Below the pieces are notes generated by a model. It ran no database searches and was not told where the DNA came from. It saw nothing but the letters and a program-made list of their open reading frames with translations. The translations under genes were made by a program, and so were the position numbers. This document shows, piece by piece, positions 8,881-16,837 of a stretch of 64,000 nucleotides of DNA; position 1 is the first letter of the stretch, and every line of letters starts with the position of its first letter. The stretch lies in NCBI RefSeq assembly GCF_003013695.1, contig NZ_CP027792.1, positions 2,748,501 through 2,812,500 of the forward strand, written 5' to 3'. The DNA is from Pulveribacter suum (GTDB lineage Bacteria > Pseudomonadota > Gammaproteobacteria > Burkholderiales > Burkholderiaceae_C).

Positions 8881-9440
8881 TGGGCCGCCTGATCTTCCTG
8901 CTAGAGGAACCCTCCATGAAAGCGCTGCTGGATGCCTGGCTTCCCAGGTTGGTGCCGGGCTGGGTCGCAGGAGAGCACTTCCAGTGCGTGCCGCACGAGG
9001 GCAAAAGCGACCTGGACCGCAGCATCCCGCGCAAACTGTCTGCCTGGCGCGAGCCGGGGGTTCGATTCATCATCGTCCGCGACAACGACGGGGCGGATTG
9101 CATCGCCACCAAGGCGCACCTGCGCAAGCTCTGCGAACAAGCGGGGCGCGCCGACACCATCGTGCGGCTCATCTGCCAGGAACTGGAGAGCTGGTACCTC
9201 GGTGACCTGCCTGCGCTGGCTGCTGCCATGGGTACCGCCGACATCGATACACCCGCCCATCGCAAGCGCTACAGCGACCCCGACAACGGCTGGCGCAAAC
9301 CCTCCCTCGAAGTGAAGAAGCTCGCGCCATCGTTTCAGAAAGGCAGCGGCGCCCGGGCGATGGCTGTACACCTGAGCGATTCCGGCAACCGGTCGCGCAG
9401 CTTCCAGGTCTTCGTGCATACGATTCGCGCCTTCGCCTGA
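8880..9440 (+). CDS. DUF4276 family, TOPRIM-like protein
   Basis: A 186-residue protein. I start it at the ATG overlapping the upstream stop (TGATG). The N-terminus reads RLIFLLEEPSMKALLD with acidic residues 9-10, and VRDNDGADC around residues 66-73 gives an aspartate pair. Together these match the spacing of a TOPRIM-type metal site, as in OLD nucleases. LICQELESWYLGD is a characteristic DUF4276 stretch. The product could be a nuclease or effector controlled by the upstream ATPase, but no activity can be deduced directly. Only 11 bases separate it from the exporter permease, so the pair is placed almost seamlessly in the operon. Confidence 0.82.
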   Translation: MGRLIFLLEEPSMKALLDAWLPRLVPGWVAGEHFQCVPHEGKSDLDRSIPRKLSAWREPGVRFIIVRDNDGADCIATKAHLRKLCEQAGRADTIVRLICQELESWYLGDLPALAAAMGTADIDTPAHRKRYSDPDNGWRKPSLEVKKLAPSFQKGSGARAMAVHLSDSGNRSRSFQVFVHTIRAFA

Positions 9441-9451
9441 GCTGGGGCTGC

Positions 9452-12118
9452 ATGCTCGCCCTGCTGCGCACCTTCTCCTGGCAGGAACTGCGCCACCACC
9501 CCTGGCGCAGCGCGGCCGCAGTAGTCGCGGTGATGCTGGGCGTGGCGCTGGGCTTTGCGGTGCACGTCATCAACGCCTCGGCGCTGTACGAGTTCTCGCA
9601 GGCGGTGCGCTCCGTCAACGGCCAGCCCGACCTGGAGCTGCGCGCCGTGCAAGGGTCGCTGCCCGAGGCCCTCTACGGCGAAGTCGCCGCGCAGCCGCAG
9701 GTGGCGCTGGCCAGCCCCTGGCTGGAGCTGACGGCCCAGGCCAGCAGCGCCGCCCTGGCCGCTCAGCAGCCGGCCGGAGCGCTCGTGGCGCTGCGCGTGC
9801 TGGGCGTCGATGCGCTGGTCGTGCCCCGCCTGGCGCCCGCCCTGATGCCGCGCGCCTTCGACACCGCCGAGCGCCTGGCCATGCTGGCGCCGGGCAACGT
9901 GTTCCTGAACGCCGCCGCGCTGCAGGCGCTGCGCCTGCCCACCGAGGGCACCACGCCCCCGGCCACGCTCACGCTGCAGATCGGCCTGCAGACCCACTCC
10001 GTGCGCCTGGCCGGCACCGTGGCCGCCGGCGGCGCGCCGCTGGCCGTGATGGACATCGGCGCCGCGCAGGACCTGTTCGGCCGCGGCGGGCAGCTCAGCC
10101 GCATCGACCTGCAACTGCGCCCCGGCGCCGTGCGCGCCGACGTCGAGAGCGCCCTGCAGGCCCTGCCCGGTTGGCCGCGCGGCGTGCGCATCACCGAGCC
10201 GGGCGACGCCGCCCAGCGGGTGAGCAACCTCTCGCGCGCCTACCGCGTCAACCTGACGGTGCTGGCGCTGGTGGCGCTATTCACCGGGGCGTTCCTGGTG
10301 TTCTCGGTGCTGGCGCTCAGCGTCGCGCAGCGCGCGCCGCAGTTCGCGCTGCTGGCCGTGCTGGGCGCCACGCCGCGCCAACGGCTGGCGCTGGTGCTGT
10401 GGGAATCAAGCGCGCTGGGGCTGCTGGGCAGCGTGGCCGGCATTGCGCTGGGCACCGCTCTGGCGGCGCTGGCGCTCAACGTGCTGGGCGGCGACCTGGG
10501 CGGCGGCTACTTCGCCGGCGTGCAGCCCGCGCTGCAGTGGAGCGCGCCGGCCGCCCTGCTCTACGGCGCCCTGGGGCTGGCCGCCGCGCTGGTCGGCGGC
10601 TGGTGGCCGGCGCGCCAGGCGCAAGGGCTGCCGCCGGCGCAAAGCCTCAAGGGGCTGGGCGCGCAGGGCGGACACGGGCGCGGCGGTGCCACTGGTATTG
10701 TTTTGATAGCTGCCGGCGCTTTACTGGCGCTGGCTCCGCCCGTTTTTGGCATCCCATTGGCAGCGTACTTCGCCGTGGGCCTGCTGCTGGTCGGCGGCAT
10801 CGCGCTGCTGCCCTGGGGCGTGCAGGCGCTGCTCAACGCCGTGCAGCCGCTGGCCGCGCGCCGCGCTGCCTCGTCGCCGCTGCCGCTGCTGGCCGTGGAG
10901 CGCGCACGCCGCATGCGCGGCAGCGCCGCCGTGGCGGTGGGCGGCGTGGTGGCGGCGCTCAGCCTGGCGGTGGCGCTGACGGTGATGGTGGCCAGCTTTC
11001 GCGGCTCGGTCATCCAGTGGCTGGACGCGGTGCTGCCCGCGCCGCTGTACGTGCGCCTGGCCGGCAGCGGGGCGGGCGACGACGCCGCCGCCTCCTTCCC
11101 GCCCGGCTTTGCCGAGCGCGTGACGCAACTGCCCGGCGTGCAGCAGGTGCAGACGCTGCGCGTCAGCAGCCTGCTGCTGGACCCGGCCCGCCCCGCCGTG
11201 GCGCTGCTGGCCCGGCCTTTGGTGCCCGACCCGGCCGGCACGCTGCCGCTGGTGGAGGGCGCCCTGCCCGTGCCGCCCGGCCGCGTGGGCGTGTACGTGA
11301 GCGAGGCGGTGGTCGAGCTGTACGGCGCGCGGGCGGGTAGCGACTGGCCGGCGCTTTCAGAGTCTTTTCGGCCTCTGGCGCAGGCGGGGCAAGCGCCAGC
11401 AGCTCGCTTTTTTGTAGCAGGCGTGTGGCGCGACTACGTGCGCCAGTTCGGCGCCGTGGCGATCGACAGCGCCGACTACGTGCGCCTGACCGGCGACGCG
11501 CGCATCAGCGACCTGGCGCTGTGGCCGCGTGCGGGCGCCGACGAGGCGGCGTTGCAGGGCGCCATCACCGCGCTGGCCCGCGCCGCCGCGCCCGATGAGA
11601 ACGGTACCGATGCGCCCCCCGCAGCAGCGGACGCCCCGGCGCTCGCCGCGCCGCTGGAATTCACCTCCGCCGCCGCCATCCGCGCCCGCTCGCTGGCGAT
11701 CTTCGACCGCAGCTTTGCCGTCACCTACTGGCTGCAGGCCGTGGCCATTGGCATTGGCCTGTTTGGCGTGGCCGCGAGCTTCAGCGCGCAGGTGCTGGCG
11801 CGGCGCAAGGAGTTCGGGCTATTGGCCCATCTGGGCCTGACCCGCGCACAGGTGCTGGCCGTAGTGGCCGGCGAAGGCGCAGCGTGGACGCTGGTGGGTG
11901 CGGTGGCCGGCACGCTGCTGGGGCTGGCCGTGTCGGTGGTACTGGTGCATGTGGTGAACCCGCAGAGTTTTCACTGGACGATGGAGCTGCGGGTGCCGGT
12001 GGGACGGCTGGGCGCGCTTGCGGCGGCGGTGGTGCTGGCGGGGACGGTGACGGCGTGGCTGGCGGGGCGGGCGGCGGCAGGCAGGGTCGCGGTGATGGCA
12101 GTGAAAGAGGATTGGTAA
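9452..12118 (+). CDS. FtsX-type ABC transporter permease (AttF/AttG-like, fused)
   Basis: An 888-residue inner-membrane permease with duplicated FtsX cores. Helices lie near 25-45 and in a group around 260-400, followed by a second set. A large soluble periplasmic part lies between about 550 and 750, and a final helix cluster ends the protein. It is the expected partner of the ATPase at 6971. Two copies of the dispersed repeat are read in frame. One (10691-10749) encodes a hydrophobic stretch, IVLIAAGALLALAPPVF; the other (11355-11420) encodes SFRPLAQAGQAPAARFFVAG. Neither breaks the frame. In many proteobacteria such permeases sit beside a CrtC/AttH-like secreted protein, here found at 15444. 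Confidence 0.88.
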   Translation: MLALLRTFSWQELRHHPWRSAAAVVAVMLGVALGFAVHVINASALYEFSQAVRSVNGQPDLELRAVQGSLPEALYGEVAAQPQVALASPWLELTAQASSAALAAQQPAGALVALRVLGVDALVVPRLAPALMPRAFDTAERLAMLAPGNVFLNAAALQALRLPTEGTTPPATLTLQIGLQTHSVRLAGTVAAGGAPLAVMDIGAAQDLFGRGGQLSRIDLQLRPGAVRADVESALQALPGWPRGVRITEPGDAAQRVSNLSRAYRVNLTVLALVALFTGAFLVFSVLALSVAQRAPQFALLAVLGATPRQRLALVLWESSALGLLGSVAGIALGTALAALALNVLGGDLGGGYFAGVQPALQWSAPAALLYGALGLAAALVGGWWPARQAQGLPPAQSLKGLGAQGGHGRGGATGIVLIAAGALLALAPPVFGIPLAAYFAVGLLLVGGIALLPWGVQALLNAVQPLAARRAASSPLPLLAVERARRMRGSAAVAVGGVVAALSLAVALTVMVASFRGSVIQWLDAVLPAPLYVRLAGSGAGDDAAASFPPGFAERVTQLPGVQQVQTLRVSSLLLDPARPAVALLARPLVPDPAGTLPLVEGALPVPPGRVGVYVSEAVVELYGARAGSDWPALSESFRPLAQAGQAPAARFFVAGVWRDYVRQFGAVAIDSADYVRLTGDARISDLALWPRAGADEAALQGAITALARAAAPDENGTDAPPAAADAPALAAPLEFTSAAAIRARSLAIFDRSFAVTYWLQAVAIGIGLFGVAASFSAQVLARRKEFGLLAHLGLTRAQVLAVVAGEGAAWTLVGAVAGTLLGLAVSVVLVHVVNPQSFHWTMELRVPVGRLGALAAAVVLAGTVTAWLAGRAAAGRVAVMAVKEDW
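10691..10749 (+). repeat. Dispersed repeat, copy 4, inside the permease gene
   Basis: Forward copy (TTTTGATAGCTGCCGGCGCT) whose translation supplies a hydrophobic, helix-like segment. Confidence 0.7.
11355..11420 (-). repeat. Dispersed repeat, copy 5, inside the permease gene
   Basis: Reverse copy with CAAGCGCCAGCAGCTCGC and the GGCCTCTGGCGC end, in the region coding for the periplasmic part. Confidence 0.7.
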
Positions 12119-12234
12119 CAGGCGGATGGACGAGGCGGCCTTGCGTCCACTCACGTTCCCACTCGCCACACGGGGCGTCCCGCACAGGGCGAGTAGCAAC
12201 CACATGTCGCCCGCCAGCGAGCGCTCCAAACTGA

Positions 12235-12534
12235 TTACCCAGCCGCTGCGAACGGCTCGATGGCTTCCAGCTCTTCGCCCAGTTTGAGCCTGGCGGTGTC
12301 GGCGTCGTACTGGCCCTGCAGGCTCATCCAGAACTCCACCGACGTGCCGAAGAATCGCGCCAGCCGCAGCGCCGTATCTGCCGTGATCACCCGGCCATCC
12401 TTGATGATGGCGGCGATGCGGCTCTGCGGTACAAGGATGGCCTGGGCCAGCCGGTACTGTGTGATGCCCAGAGGCTCCAGGAACTCAGTGGCGAGGATCT
12501 CGCCGGGGGTCGGAAGCGTCAGCTGTTCGGTCAT
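12235..12534 (-). CDS. higA: HigA-type antitoxin (XRE helix-turn-helix)
   Basis: A 99-residue antitoxin and autorepressor. The helix-turn-helix covers about 24-60 (ITQYRLAQAILVPQSRIAAI, then the DGRVITADTALRLARFFG segment), followed by SVEFWMSLQGQYD, typical of HigA/VapI. It is the second gene of a leftward operon, 47 bases behind the toxin. This toxin-first order is usual for higBA. It lies immediately after the exporter permease and converges on it. Confidence 0.92.
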   Translation of the reverse strand: MTEQLTLPTPGEILATEFLEPLGITQYRLAQAILVPQSRIAAIIKDGRVITADTALRLARFFGTSVEFWMSLQGQYDADTARLKLGEELEAIEPFAAAG

Positions 12535-12581
12535 GGTTACTCTCCTGTGCTTGATCGTCGCCGGGCATTGGCTGCCGGGCG

Positions 12582-12863
12582 TCAGTGGTAGTCAACGATC
12601 TCGACGTCCGCTGGCCCTTCAGGGGTCCATACAAAACACACGCGCCATTGGTCATTGATGCGAATGCTGTGCTGGCCCTCGCGATCGCCCTTGAGCGCTT
12701 CCAGTCGATTGCCTGGGGGAATGCGCAAGTCGTGCAGAACATGGGCGGCATGCAAAAGGCGCAATTTGCGCAGTGCCGCAACTTCGATGTTGACCCAGCG
12801 ACGCACGCGCTCCAGTCTGAACAGTGACTCCGTGTCATCGCATTTGAAGCACTGGATGGCCAT
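12582..12863 (-). CDS. higB: HigB/RelE-type toxin
   Basis: A 93-residue ribosome-dependent mRNA interferase of the RelE superfamily. Family landmarks are IQCFKCDDTESLF at the N-terminus, LRIPPGNRLEALKGDREGQH in the middle and SIRINDQWRVCFVW followed by EIVDYH at the end. The basic and aromatic residues of the last strand are those usually needed for cleavage, so the toxin looks intact. The ATG lies only five bases after a good -10 box, so the mRNA may be leaderless. HigA neutralises it and probably represses the promoter through the dyad at 12886-12906. Confidence 0.92.
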   Translation of the reverse strand: MAIQCFKCDDTESLFRLERVRRWVNIEVAALRKLRLLHAAHVLHDLRIPPGNRLEALKGDREGQHSIRINDQWRVCFVWTPEGPADVEIVDYH

Positions 12864-12868
12864 GGGTG

Positions 12869-12897
12869 ATGCTACCGCTACACGTTACTAACGTCAA
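12869..12897 (-). promoter_or_regulatory. higBA sigma70-type promoter
   Basis: Reading leftward, TTGACG (12892-12897) is followed after exactly 17 bases by TAGCAT (12869-12874). The start codon of higB begins at 12863, so transcription should start at or next to the AUG. Confidence 0.7.
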
Positions 12898-12906
12898 GCG
12901 TTAGTA
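12886..12906. promoter_or_regulatory. Probable HigA operator
   Basis: Perfect 8-bp arms TACTAACG and CGTTAGTA with a five-base spacer. The dyad overlaps the -35 box of the higBA promoter, the expected position for autorepression. Confidence 0.65.
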
Positions 12907-13312
12907 CGACGCTGAGTCGTGTTTTGGGCAACAGGTCGCCGCCATTGGCACACGCTGGGCCAACAGCAGGCGGTGGCAGGGCCGAGCCATTACTCGCCAA
13001 CCAGCCAACCAGCCAACCAGCCAACCAGCCAACCAGCCAACCAGCCAACCAGCCAACCAGCCAACCAGCCAACCAGCCAATCAGCCAACCAGCCAATCAA
13101 CAGCTCCAGGCCAAGGTCTGCTTGCTCCATGGCTTCGATTGTCTTCGCGTACCTGCATCGGCCAGCACAGTTCGGCGCGATTTACGCAGACCGTCCTTAA
13201 CCGTCGCGTCATTCAATTGGCTGTTTCACAAAGTTTTATTTCATCGAAGGATAGGACGTTGGCGAACAGTACAAGACACACTCAAGTCATTCCATCCAAT
13301 GGGGCAGCTTCA
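12907..13312. other. Non-coding, AT-richer spacer around the tandem repeat
   Basis: Apart from the octamer array I see no convincing gene, terminator or promoter. The part after 13100 has clearly lower GC than the rest of the window. Confidence 0.5.
12997..13100. repeat. 8-bp tandem repeat, 13 units of CCAACCAG
   Basis: Thirteen consecutive octamers. Ten are exact before unit 11 (13077-13084), which has one C-to-T change; unit 13 ends CAATCAA. Because 8 is not a multiple of 3, copy-number change would shift any reading frame through it. Small open frames across it encode only Asn-Gln-Pro-Thr-Ser or Gly-Trp-Leu periodicity and have no ribosome site. Confidence 0.95.
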
Positions 13313-14074
13313 TTAGGATATACGCTTAAATCTGTCGAAAATGCTTACTGCTTCCTCTAATGTCAGTCTGAACCACTCACCGCGAGATTCTGCTGCAGCA
13401 TGTTGCAACGCCGCCAATAGGTGCTGCTCTGCACCTCTACGATCCGACGTCCAAGCCAGCTCAACATATTTAAACCGGGACAGTGGGTCAGACGTATTGT
13501 AGGTGCCGAGGCGCAGATCGTAATCAATCGTCATTCCGGCCTTAACCCACCCAGGGAAGCAGGGACTTATTAAAATGTAAATGAACCCCTCTCTCACGTT
13601 TGTCTGCTCGCCTTTATTTCTGATTTCTTCACTGTAGCGCCGCCGAATATCTTCCAAAATCAAATTTAGCTGGACAAGCTTACTGCTCACCCCATCTATT
13701 TCTCCCGTCTTGTTCTGCGTAGGCTCCAATGCCGGCGGCGTTAGGAACGCGAGTGCCTGCTTCGCAGGCTTCACAACTTTTGAGGCTGACTTCTTGACTC
13801 TCAGATTGCGAGTTCTCTCTAGCTTTTCAAGAAATTTGATCGCGTACTCTGCCGTATAGTTGTAGCGCTGCTGAATTTCTTCGATAGTCGGTGCACGCCG
13901 CTCGATGTCCCAACGCCTCAACTCTGCCTTTAGTTTCACCTCAGTTAGCTCGCGCGCACTGGGATGATCGTTCGCATACTGAAGCAGCTTCTCAGCGGCG
14001 CCTTCATATTCCAACTTGGACTTTTCAGGAGGATTATTCCGCTTCTTCCAACTCAACAGATTCCCTTTCGCCAT
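13313..14074 (-). CDS. T5orf172 / GIY-YIG-like domain protein
   Basis: A 253-residue protein. I chose the ATG at 14074 because GGAGG lies seven bases before it; an upstream extension has no such site. The N-terminal third is lysine- and glutamate-rich with a possible winged-helix stretch (about 60-115, APTIEEIQQRYNYTAEYAI). The C-terminal ~90 residues match the T5orf172 fold: GFIYILISPCFPGWVKAGMT, an arginine in DLRLGTYN, then RRGAEQHLLAALQH and GEWFRL. That fold is related to GIY-YIG nucleases and is found in phage and mobile-element proteins. The whole gene is much more A/T-rich than its neighbours, a sign of transfer. Function unknown. Confidence 0.78.
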   Translation of the reverse strand: MAKGNLLSWKKRNNPPEKSKLEYEGAAEKLLQYANDHPSARELTEVKLKAELRRWDIERRAPTIEEIQQRYNYTAEYAIKFLEKLERTRNLRVKKSASKVVKPAKQALAFLTPPALEPTQNKTGEIDGVSSKLVQLNLILEDIRRRYSEEIRNKGEQTNVREGFIYILISPCFPGWVKAGMTIDYDLRLGTYNTSDPLSRFKYVELAWTSDRRGAEQHLLAALQHAAAESRGEWFRLTLEEAVSIFDRFKRIS

Positions 14075-14368
14075 TCCTTTCCCTCCAAATAAAAATTCAC
14101 TCAACGTGGGTCCAGCCGCAACTTCAGAGCAACTCACCCAACGGCTTTCACACCTTGTACTGCTGTTCAATTCGGATTATTTGAGATGCGCAACACCTAT
14201 ACGAACAACCAATTTTCTTGCAACCCAAAACGCGGCGCACGCAAAACTCTAAAGGACGACTGGGTTCTATTGTCGATATTTGTCCGCCAATCTAATGCGG
14301 CACCTATTGTCCAAAAGTAGATTATTGGTCTATTGCTCCACACGCCAAATCTGCTCCACAATTCTCCT
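14075..14368. other. AT-rich intergenic region between island and Cds1-like gene
   Basis: No gene is visible. The stretch holds divergent 5' regions for the T5orf172 gene and the PLP enzyme; composition returns to high GC right after 14369, which I take as the right border of the foreign segment. Confidence 0.45.
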
Positions 14369-15424
14369 ATGACTCACCCCCCCCCCTGGCTCCCTACCGC
14401 CATCGCCCGCATCGAAGCCGACTATCAACGCAGCGCCGACACCCACCTCATCCCCCTGCCCCTGCCCGCCTACGCCGCCGCCGGCATCGACCTGTACCTG
14501 AAGGACGAGTCCACCCACCCCACCGGCAGCCTCAAGCACCGGCTGGCGCGCTCGCTGTTTCTCTACGCGCTGTGCAACGGCTGGGTGCACGAGGGCTCGA
14601 CCATCGTCGAGGCGTCCAGCGGCTCGACGGCGGTGAGCGAGGCCTACTTTGCCCGGCTGCTAGGCCTGCCCTTCGTAGCGGTGATGCCGCGCTCGACTTC
14701 AGCCGAGAAGGTCGCGCAGATCGAGTTCTACGGCGGGCGCTGCCACTTCGTGGACCATGCGGGCGAGGTGTACGACGCCGCGCAGCGCATCGCCGATGAG
14801 ACCGGCGGCCACTACATGGACCAGTTCACCTACGCCGAGCGGGCCACTGACTGGCGCGGCAACAACAACATCGCCGAGAGCATGTTCACGCAGATGCAGC
14901 GCGAGCGGCACCCCATTCCGCGCTGGATCGTCGTGGGCGCGGGCACCGGCGGCACCAGCGCCACCATTGGCCGCTATGTGCGCTTTCAGATGTACGAGAC
15001 GCAGCTGTGCGTGGCCGACCCGGCCGGCTCGGTGTTCAGCGCCTACCACCGCACGGGCGACAAGAGCCTGACGGCGCCCGGCTCGCGCATCGAGGGCATT
15101 GGCCGGCCGCGGGTAGAGGCGAGCTTCATCCGCACGCTGGTGGACCGCATGGAAGAGGTGCCGGACGGCGATTCGATTGCTGCCATGCGCGCGCTGTCGC
15201 AGATATTGGGCCGGCGCGTCGGGCCTTCGACCGGCACCAACTTTGTCGCCATGCTGGGCATTGCGCGCGAGATGCGCGATGCCGGGCAGCAGGGCTCGAT
15301 CCTGTCGCTGCTGTGCGACGCGGGCGAGCGTTACCTGGCGACCTACTACGACGACGCCTGGGTGGCGCGCCACGTGGGCGTGTGCGACGACACCAGCTCG
15401 CGCGTGAACGCCCTGTTGGCCTGA
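14369..15424 (+). CDS. PLP-dependent cysteine synthase family protein (Cds1-like)
   Basis: A 351-residue fold-type II PLP enzyme. The cofactor lysine sits in [11 protein letters not shown] (about 48-58). The phosphate loop [14 protein letters not shown] (about 190-203) and [13 protein letters not shown], which binds the substrate carboxylate, are both present. It belongs to the long-form group near the actinobacterial L-cysteine desulfhydrase Cds1 rather than CysK/CysM, so it may degrade cysteine or make it; the sequence does not decide. The start is the ATG preceded by TTCTCCT, a weak site. It lies 19 bases before the CrtC/AttH-like gene, suggesting co-transcription. Confidence 0.82.
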   Translation: MTHPPPWLPTAIARIEADYQRSADTHLIPLPLPAYAAAGIDLYLKDESTHPTGSLKHRLARSLFLYALCNGWVHEGSTIVEASSGSTAVSEAYFARLLGLPFVAVMPRSTSAEKVAQIEFYGGRCHFVDHAGEVYDAAQRIADETGGHYMDQFTYAERATDWRGNNNIAESMFTQMQRERHPIPRWIVVGAGTGGTSATIGRYVRFQMYETQLCVADPAGSVFSAYHRTGDKSLTAPGSRIEGIGRPRVEASFIRTLVDRMEEVPDGDSIAAMRALSQILGRRVGPSTGTNFVAMLGIAREMRDAGQQGSILSLLCDAGERYLATYYDDAWVARHVGVCDDTSSRVNALLA

Positions 15425-15443
15425 CCGAGGCACCGGCGCGGCC

Positions 15444-16583
15444 ATGGCCCCCTTGCCTTCCGCTGCGCTGCCCGGCTGGGGCCTGGGCCGCCGCCACTGG
15501 ATGGCGGCAATGGCAGGCTCGGCGCTGGGTGTGCCGGCCGGCGGCGCGTGGGCGCTGGCGCCGCGCACGCTGGCGTTTCCGCGCGACCACGGCAGCCACC
15601 CCGGGCTGCGCACCGAGTGGTGGTACATCACCGGCCATGCGCGCGCTGCGGGGCGGCTGTGGGGTTTTCAGGTGACGTTCTTCCGCTCGCGGGTCGATGC
15701 CACGCAGGGGCTGCAGTCGCAGTTCGCGGCCAGACAGTTGCTGTTCGCCCATGCGGCTTTGAGCGACGTGCAGGGCCAGCGGCTGCAGCACGACCAGCGC
15801 ATCGCGCGGGCGGGCTTCGGCATTGCCGAGGCGTCTGAAATCGACACGGCGGTGCACCTGCGCGACTGGCACCTGGTGCGCACTCCCACTGATGCGCCCG
15901 GTCACAGCCGCTACCGCGCGCAGGTGGCGGGCGATGGCTTTGCGCTCGACCTGACCTTTGACAGCACGCAGCCGGTGCTGCTGCAGGGCAGCGAAGGCCT
16001 GTCGCGCAAGGGGCCCGAGGCGGCCCAGGCCAGCTACTACTACAGCCAGCCGCAACTGGCGGTGCGCGGCACGCTCACGCAGGGCGGGCGGCGCATGGCG
16101 CTGGAGCCCGGCGGCGCGCACGACAACCGCGCCTGGCTGGACCACGAGTGCAGCGAGGCGCTGCTGCACCCCGAGGCGGTGGGCTGGGACTGGATCGGCA
16201 TGAACCTGCAGGACGGCCGCGCGCTCACGGCGTTCCACCTGCGGCGGGCGGATGGCAGCCAGCTGTGGGCCGGCGGATCGGTGCGGGCGGCGGGCGCGGT
16301 GGCCGCGCAGGTCTTTGCGCACGACGCCGTGGCGTTCACCCCGGTGCGGCACTGGAGCAGCGCCCTGAGCGGCGCGCGCTACCCGGTCGAATGGAAGGTG
16401 GAGACGCCGGCGGGCACCTTCAGCGTGCACGCGCTGCTGGATGACCAGGAGCTGGACAGCCGGGGCTCCACCGGCGCGATTTACTGGGAAGGGCTGTGCG
16501 AGTTGCGCGACGCCGCCGGGCGCGCGGTGGGCCGGGGGTACCTGGAGATGACGGGGTATGCGCAGCGGCTGCAGCTGGGCTGA
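15444..16583 (+). CDS. Secreted CrtC/AttH-like lipocalin-fold protein
   Basis: A 379-residue protein of the group annotated as predicted secreted hydrolase or carotenoid 1,2-hydratase-like. The N-terminus LGRRHWMAAMAGSALG with a following GGAWA site looks like a twin-arginine or Sec export signal. Family landmarks are HPGLRTEWWYITGH (about 52-65), FQVTFFRSRVD and the later WLDHECSEA and WDWIGMNLQDG. Homologues are commonly encoded with an FtsX-type permease and its ATPase, so it is probably the periplasmic partner or cargo processor of the exporter at 6971/9452. Carotenoid chemistry is not supported by any neighbouring carotenoid gene. Confidence 0.82.
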   Translation: MAPLPSAALPGWGLGRRHWMAAMAGSALGVPAGGAWALAPRTLAFPRDHGSHPGLRTEWWYITGHARAAGRLWGFQVTFFRSRVDATQGLQSQFAARQLLFAHAALSDVQGQRLQHDQRIARAGFGIAEASEIDTAVHLRDWHLVRTPTDAPGHSRYRAQVAGDGFALDLTFDSTQPVLLQGSEGLSRKGPEAAQASYYYSQPQLAVRGTLTQGGRRMALEPGGAHDNRAWLDHECSEALLHPEAVGWDWIGMNLQDGRALTAFHLRRADGSQLWAGGSVRAAGAVAAQVFAHDAVAFTPVRHWSSALSGARYPVEWKVETPAGTFSVHALLDDQELDSRGSTGAIYWEGLCELRDAAGRAVGRGYLEMTGYAQRLQLG

Positions 16584-16620
16584 GGCGTGCGCGGCGGCCC
16601 CGCCATGGCGGGGCTGGCGC

Positions 16621-16685
16621 TTCTATTTTGATAGCTCCTTGCGCTTATCCAGCATGCGCTAGAGGCCGATTTCATTCAATTTTTT
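16621..16685 (+). repeat. Dispersed repeat, copy 6
   Basis: Forward copy (TTTTGATAGCTCCTTGCGCT, ending AGAGGCCGATTT) in the 254-base gap between the lipocalin-like gene and the Hsp20 gene. I see nothing else in that gap. Confidence 0.75.
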
Positions 16686-16837
16686 GGGCAGGTGAATAGG
16701 CAGGGGCCTGATGGCGCCCGTGCTGAGCGGTCGGGCTGTCCGAGTCAGGCCCGGTGCCAGGCCTCTGGCGGGGCGGCGCGCTGCCGGCCCCGCTGCCCGT
16801 TCGCCGCGCCCGCAGTCTCCGCGCGGCGTGGCGGGCC

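Noticed and set aside
12997..13100. CRISPR array
   Set aside because: The units are 8 bp and contiguous with no spacers; this is a simple tandem repeat.
12919..13316. Small proteins with Asn-Gln-Pro-Thr or Gly-Trp-Leu repeats across the octamer array
   Set aside because: They arise from the repeat itself, have no ribosome site, and different frames give equally long products.
15444..16583. Genuine carotenoid 1,2-hydratase
   Set aside because: No carotenoid pathway gene is nearby and the protein has an export signal; the exporter-linked AttH-like role fits better.
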